A stretch of DNA of 64,000 nucleotides from NCBI RefSeq assembly GCF_029767005.1, contig NZ_JARUQR010000001.1:367028-431027 (forward strand). The letters run 5' to 3'. Position numbers and translations under genes: made by a program. The notes beneath the pieces were generated by a model that was not told the origin of the DNA, made no database searches, and saw only the letters and a list, made by a program, of their open reading frames with translations. Shown here piece after piece: positions 58,972-64,000 of the stretch; position 1 is the stretch's first letter; every line of letters starts with the position of its first letter. The stretch is from Thiomicrorhabdus sp. ZW0627 (GTDB lineage Bacteria; Pseudomonadota; Gammaproteobacteria; Thiomicrospirales; Thiomicrospiraceae).

Positions 58972-59790
58972 CTATGCCGCGATCAGACGGGCGTAAAGAT
59001 GACCGGCTCTTTCCTTCTCACCTGGAGGCAGCCCCATATTATCGATACGAATGAACGTATCGGAAGAATAGTTTGAGGGAACCTCAATTGAAAAAGAGCC
59101 GCTAGGCGCTTCCAACCGTATCTGATTTCCTTCCGCCAACAATGGTTCGGCAACATTGAAGGTCCCATAGATGTCGGCCCCTTCAAGCCTCCACTCAAGG
59201 CTCTCGTTTTTGATCTCAAATCGAACTAGAAAATCGCCCGGTTTTCCGCCAAACAAGCCACCGTATCCCTTGCCTTTGAGACGAAAAGTTTTGCCCATTA
59301 AAGCTTCTCGGGTAAATTTCATTTTGACTTTCAGACTTGGAATGTAAAACGATTGCAACTTCAAAAGACGGATAGCATAACGCAGGGTCAAAGGATACGT
59401 GATCAGACGATCCTTTCCGTCTATCGGCTTATGAGCTCGATAACCATTATATTGCCGAGACTGACTTTCATTGGTTTGCTGCTTGGTCTTGGCTTTTGTT
59501 TGGGATCTGGATTGCTTTTGATTGGCAGAAGATTTCCTATTGAACTGAGAGCGGTTATGCATTTCAAAATCCCGCCAGTAAGCTTCTCTATGCTTACTTA
59601 GAATCTCATAAGCTTCGGCAATTTCCTGAAACTTCTTTTTGGCGTCGTGCATTTTTGAAACATCGGGATGATAACGACGCGCCAATTTTCGATAGGCCTG
59701 TTTTACCGTGTTCGGGCAAGCTTCTTTATGAACCCCTAAAACGGCAAAGTAATCGACATGTGAGTTATAAGGACGGTTTAAGGAAGCCAT
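58972..59790 (-). CDS. DnaJ-domain co-chaperone without zinc finger (CbpA-like)
   Basis: 272 residues. A J domain (about 12-75) with HPD at 41-43, a Q/K/S-rich linker (about 80-120), and a C-terminal substrate-binding fold ([40 protein letters not shown]). No Cys-rich zinc-finger repeats. It should stimulate DnaK like CbpA. The linker is unusually polar compared with the Gly/Phe-rich linker of DnaJ. Monocistronic. The 306-bp region upstream (59791-60096) holds only an AT-rich control region for this gene and phnA. Confidence 0.88.
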   Translation of the reverse strand: MASLNRPYNSHVDYFAVLGVHKEACPNTVKQAYRKLARRYHPDVSKMHDAKKKFQEIAEAYEILSKHREAYWRDFEMHNRSQFNRKSSANQKQSRSQTKAKTKQQTNESQSRQYNGYRAHKPIDGKDRLITYPLTLRYAIRLLKLQSFYIPSLKVKMKFTREALMGKTFRLKGKGYGGLFGGKPGDFLVRFEIKNESLEWRLEGADIYGTFNVAEPLLAEGNQIRLEAPSGSFSIEVPSNYSSDTFIRIDNMGLPPGEKERAGHLYARLIAA

Positions 59791-60096
59791 TCAATAGGTA
59801 TATTCTCAATTCTGAAAAATCGGTCTGATATTACCAAGCTAAAATACTATGCTTAAACATCAAAATCAAATTCATTCTAACGCCTATCCCTATAAAAAAA
59901 AAGACCGTCTGAATGAAAAACAAAGCCCTTCGAAATTTCATATTAAATGAGGTATCAGAAGCCATTAACCATACTTCTACACAAACCTCTTCAAGCCCCA
60001 TACAACCATTAATAAACCGGGCTTTGATTCAAAATTCCTGCAAATTCAATCCGAATATAAGCGATAATATGGCGGTTTTAAGTAAAGGGGAAAATT

Positions 60097-60669
60097 ATGA
60101 GTATTGAGCAGGCATTATTAGATCGTAGCGGTTCAAAGTGTGAACTGTGCGGTTCCGAAGAAAATCTAAGTACTTACGAAGTTGCGCCAAGCGACGGCAG
60201 TGTAGATCAGAGCATCGTTGTTTGTCAGACGTGTAAGGAACAGATCGAGTCCCCTGAAAAGATGGATGCGAACCATTGGCGTTGCCTGAACGACAGCATG
60301 TGGTCACCAGTACCGGCGGTACAAGTAATGGCTTATCGTTTATTAAACCAATTGCGTTCCGAAGGTTGGCCTCAAGACCTGTTGGATATGATGTATATGG
60401 AAGACGATGTCAAAGCTTGGGCAAATGCTGGTTTGCCGACTGACGACGAAGATGCAGTCGTACACAAAGACAGCAACGGAGCCATCCTTCAAGAAGGCGA
60501 CAGCGTCACACTAATTAAAGACCTTGAAGTAAAAGGCGGTGGATTTACAGCCAAGCGTGGCACGCTGGTCAAGAACATTCATTTGACCGACAATCCGATC
60601 CACATTGAAGGTAAGGTTAACGGTACTCAAATCGTACTGGTGACAGAATACCTGAAGAAAGCCAACTAA
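60097..60669 (+). CDS. PhnA/YjdM-family zinc-ribbon protein
   Basis: 190 residues. An N-terminal zinc ribbon (CELCG ... CQTCKEQI) and the C-terminal PhnA fold (VVHKDSNGAILQEGDSVTLIKDLEVKG) define the family. Despite the old name, PhnA/YjdM proteins are not established phosphonate enzymes. Strong ribosome-binding site (AAAGGGGAAAATT). A bidirectional terminator follows. Confidence 0.92.
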   Translation: MSIEQALLDRSGSKCELCGSEENLSTYEVAPSDGSVDQSIVVCQTCKEQIESPEKMDANHWRCLNDSMWSPVPAVQVMAYRLLNQLRSEGWPQDLLDMMYMEDDVKAWANAGLPTDDEDAVVHKDSNGAILQEGDSVTLIKDLEVKGGGFTAKRGTLVKNIHLTDNPIHIEGKVNGTQIVLVTEYLKKAN

Positions 60670-60671
60670 TA

Positions 60672-60697
60672 AAAAACCGCCTAAAGGCGGTTTTTTT
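60672..60697. terminator. Bidirectional terminator after the phnA-type gene
   Basis: AAAAAACCGCC and GGCGGTTTTTT pair around TAAA, with T7 on the right and A6 on the left. It lies between convergent genes ending at 60669 and 60719. Confidence 0.92.
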
Positions 60698-60718
60698 ATC
60701 TCTTAAAACAATTCCCGT

Positions 60719-61159
60719 CTAAGCAAATGAGTGAGGCAAGTAAGCTCTAATCTCCTGAGGCGTCATCGCGACCACATTTTTATCCAGTGTATAAGCAACA
60801 TGCTTGCTCAACCGAGTTGAAAATGAATTGCGCAATTCACCCAAAAATGAAAGGGCTGCGACCACAAATAGTTTTTCGAATTTATTCTGGTTCAACTCAT
60901 CGCACAGGTGCCCGGCAACGCTTTTTGCAAAATTGACTTCTTCCTGCTCTTTCGGACTCACCTCATCCGTATACACATGCCCTCCGGCACCTTGTGTTCC
61001 ATTAGCCTTCCCTGGTAAATCGCTGTCCAACTCCTGCTCGTGCAGTCGCCCTTCGGGATGCGCTAGAGTTTCAATCTCCACCAATTCGGAGACTGAATTT
61101 TCGGCAGTAAAAATACGGGCTCGACTGCTATCTGCAACAAGAATCCATACTGTTTTCAT
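60719..61159 (-). CDS. Host attachment protein family (AtsC-like)
   Basis: 146 residues: MKTVWILVADSSRARIFTAE, then LPGKANGTQGAGGHVYTDE and LFVVAALSFLGELR are the family hallmarks. The name comes from Agrobacterium AtsC; a role here is unknown and may be stress-related. The ATG at 61159 with AGGTG upstream is preferred over 61204. A 211-bp gap (61160-61370) holds no gene and an AT-rich promoter region. Confidence 0.88.
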   Translation of the reverse strand: MKTVWILVADSSRARIFTAENSVSELVEIETLAHPEGRLHEQELDSDLPGKANGTQGAGGHVYTDEVSPKEQEEVNFAKSVAGHLCDELNQNKFEKLFVVAALSFLGELRNSFSTRLSKHVAYTLDKNVVAMTPQEIRAYLPHSFA

Positions 61160-61370
61160 AATTAACACCTCAAGAAAGTTATTGTTAATCAGAATGTTAC
61201 CCATCTTTAAATGAATAACCTTAGGATTTCATTCTACGCCTATTCACTAAAAAAGAAACCTTACGTTTTTGAAATACAGCATTGATTATCAAACAAAAAT
61301 ATGAAAAAACCGCTAGAAACAAAGGTTACAAAACTTATTAATTTTTTAGGGCCTATACAGGCCCATTAAA

Positions 61371-62711
61371 TCAATCAAGCAATTGTTTATTGATACAAAC
61401 TCTGTTTCTTCCTGCTTTTTTAGCAATGTAGAGAGATTGATCGGCCGCTTCAAACAAGGTGTTAAAATCGACGATCAGATCGTCATCTTCCTCACCGATA
61501 TTCCCCATCAACTCCACTAGGTGAAGTCCACGGTTTTTATCAACACAAGAAACACCGATCGTCACACTGATATCAATCCCATCCGGCTTCAACAAAGCTG
61601 CTTTTTTGCGTAACTGCTCTGCCTTGAAAGAAGCGGCTGAATAACCGCAATTAGGCATGATAATTACCATTTCATCGCCGCCATAGCGGACAGAAACATC
61701 TCGAGGGTGACTGTTTTCGCGAATCATATCACCAATCTGGCGCAACACCTCATCGCCAATTGCATGTCCGTGCAAATCATTTATCTGCTTAAAATAATCG
61801 ATATCAATCACACACAATGCAATCGGCTCACTCTGAACTAAAGCTTGTTTGACCAGACGCTCACCAAACTCATCAATATAATGGCGATTATTCAAACCAG
61901 AGAGTGGATCCAGGTTCACTTTATCATGAAGCGCTTTTTGGGATGCGATCGAAGCATCCAACTGCTGTTTATTCATAATCAAGTTGATGGCCCTTGCCAG
62001 AAAATCGGTTTCATGGAATGGTTTAGCAATGAAATCACCGGCCCCATGTTTCAAAACATAAACCTGTCGCAATAAGTCATTCCAACCCGATACGGCCAGA
62101 ATCGGTGTATTACGAATGTCTTCCCGTCCCTGTCGGATTAAATGAATCAAACCAATACCGCTAATCTGTCCTTCCAACACCAAGTCGGTCACAACCAAAT
62201 CGAACTTCTGCTCTTCCAGCAGCTCAGCCGCCGCTTCTCCACTTTTGACATGAGTCACAATCCACCCTGCATTTTTCATAATATGCATTGTGTAATCCGC
62301 GGTGCTTTGAGCATCTTCAACGTAAAGGACTTTGGCGGAAATCTTAACGGTCGCATAATACAACAGGCTTTTCATTGCACGCTTGAGGTTCTTAAAATCA
62401 GACTTGACGAAAATCTCAGTAAATCCGGCGTCATACGCCTGAAGTTTGAATTCTTTGCTGACGTTAGAGGTAATCAGGAATTTTGGAACGGACTGAAATC
62501 TGTCCAGATTATTAATCTTTTCAAGAAACTCGAAACTGTTCATATCCCCTAACTCATGCGCAACACTGATCGCATTCGGCGTTTCATGCTCAAGATATTC
62601 CAAGGCTTCCTTTGCATTACTCGCCTCAGAAATCGAAATATCGTCATTATTCAACAGTTCGCTGACAACTTTGCGATAGATTGCAGAGGTATCGACAATT
62701 AAAATATTCAT
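61371..62711 (-). CDS. REC-REC-GGDEF response regulator diguanylate cyclase
   Basis: 446 residues. The first receiver (about 1-118) lacks a phospho-acceptor: the Asp position is Ala51 in NAISVAHELGDM, though Lys is kept. The second receiver (about 126-245) is intact with Asp176 in VVTDLVLEG and Lys in FIAKPF. The GGDEF domain ends in GGDEM at 344-348 (Phe to Met); HPRD replaces the I-site RxxD. It likely makes c-di-GMP when the second receiver is phosphorylated. No cognate kinase is adjacent. Confidence 0.92.
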   Translation of the reverse strand: MNILIVDTSAIYRKVVSELLNNDDISISEASNAKEALEYLEHETPNAISVAHELGDMNSFEFLEKINNLDRFQSVPKFLITSNVSKEFKLQAYDAGFTEIFVKSDFKNLKRAMKSLLYYATVKISAKVLYVEDAQSTADYTMHIMKNAGWIVTHVKSGEAAAELLEEQKFDLVVTDLVLEGQISGIGLIHLIRQGREDIRNTPILAVSGWNDLLRQVYVLKHGAGDFIAKPFHETDFLARAINLIMNKQQLDASIASQKALHDKVNLDPLSGLNNRHYIDEFGERLVKQALVQSEPIALCVIDIDYFKQINDLHGHAIGDEVLRQIGDMIRENSHPRDVSVRYGGDEMVIIMPNCGYSAASFKAEQLRKKAALLKPDGIDISVTIGVSCVDKNRGLHLVELMGNIGEEDDDLIVDFNTLFEAADQSLYIAKKAGRNRVCINKQLLD

Positions 62712-62777
62712 TGTAAAAATTACTTACTTATTAGAGGGGTACTTATACTACCAGATTATTTCTAATCCTGAAACACA

Positions 62778-62812
62778 AAAGCCAAATTGAACAAAATATT
62801 CAATTTGGCTTT
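62778..62812 (-). terminator. Intrinsic terminator of the isocitrate dehydrogenase gene
   Basis: AAAGCCAAATTGAA and TTCAATTTGGCTTT form a 14-bp stem around a seven-base loop, 60 bp past the icd stop; the reverse strand continues with TTTTG. Confidence 0.82.
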
Positions 62813-62872
62813 CTCTTAAAAAAGACGATATTAACAGTTAATATCGTTCACATTTACTCGCTCAATAAAAAC

Positions 62873-64000
<1,128 letters not shown>

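Noticed and set aside
59913-60107. 64-residue forward frame upstream of the phnA-type gene
   Set aside because: No ribosome-binding site, overlaps the phnA start by 11 bases, and no recognisable family; more likely the promoter region.
60719-61159. Phage or plasmid origin suggested by the name host attachment protein
   Set aside because: The family is chromosomal and no phage or integrase genes are nearby.

Overview
The window is a gene-dense chromosomal segment of a gammaproteobacterium. The evidence is conserved gene order: uvrC-pgsA-tRNA-Gly-Cys-Leu, rimP-nusA-infB-rbfA-truB...rpsO-pnp, clpS-clpA facing infA, minC-minD-minE, purB next to the L16 hydroxylase gene, and sdhC-D-A-B. By eye the G+C is in the mid-40s percent. 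The many diguanylate cyclases, acetate uptake genes, monomeric isocitrate dehydrogenase and protein style would fit a free-living aquatic relative of the Thiomicrospira/Hydrogenovibrio/Thiomicrorhabdus group, but that placement is an inference. No prophage, insertion sequence or CRISPR array was seen.

Layout. 1-1804: minE (cut by the window edge), minD and minC with their promoter. 1909-5134: a small exosortase, one surface protein with a matching C-terminal sorting tail, and a divergent LuxR-type regulator behind a perfect FNR-type box. 5238-6839: a small exported Q/N-rich protein and a PAS-GGDEF protein. 6914-9988: three tRNAs, pgsA, uvrC. 10044-12802: an S49 peptidase and a Cache-GGDEF protein. 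12934-20016: acnB, an Nramp transporter with an operator-like palindrome, purB, roxA. 20166-22745: accessory genes (lipoprotein, DUF1810, tautomerase, porin-like protein). 22907-28561: an M16 peptidase, pnp and rpsO with a large processing hairpin. 28727-35980: a cyclic-nucleotide-binding protein, a rhodanese-methyltransferase fusion, truB, rbfA, infB, nusA, rimP. 36189-43058: an acetate block (exonuclease, CNB-CBS-nucleotidyltransferase protein, actP, DUF485, acs). 43338-51181: thpR, a hybrid histidine kinase, a PAS-GGDEF gene joined to dnaE. 51312-56025: aat, sdhCDAB, sdhE, infA. 56212-64000: clpA, clpS, a DnaJ-like gene, a PhnA-type gene, a host-attachment-family gene, a REC-REC-GGDEF gene and the 3' end of a monomeric icd.

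Metabolically, acnB, icd and sdhCDAB supply TCA steps, and acs-actP with its linked signalling pair supplies acetate uptake. Four GGDEF proteins and no EAL or HD-GYP protein occur in 64 kb, so c-di-GMP output is rich here.

The most unusual signal is not a gene. The palindrome CAGGCCTG occurs 17 times by eye where about one is expected. All eight intergenic copies lie 26-106 bp downstream of a stop codon, have self-complementary flanks, and form the core of terminator-like hairpins (clearest after purB, acs, the porin, the Nramp gene and clpA). This resembles how DNA-uptake sequences double as terminators in Neisseria and Haemophilus. The second candidate is the self-contained exosortase locus with its FNR box. 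The third is a full intrinsic terminator inside the leader of the rimP-nusA-infB operon, which suggests attenuation.
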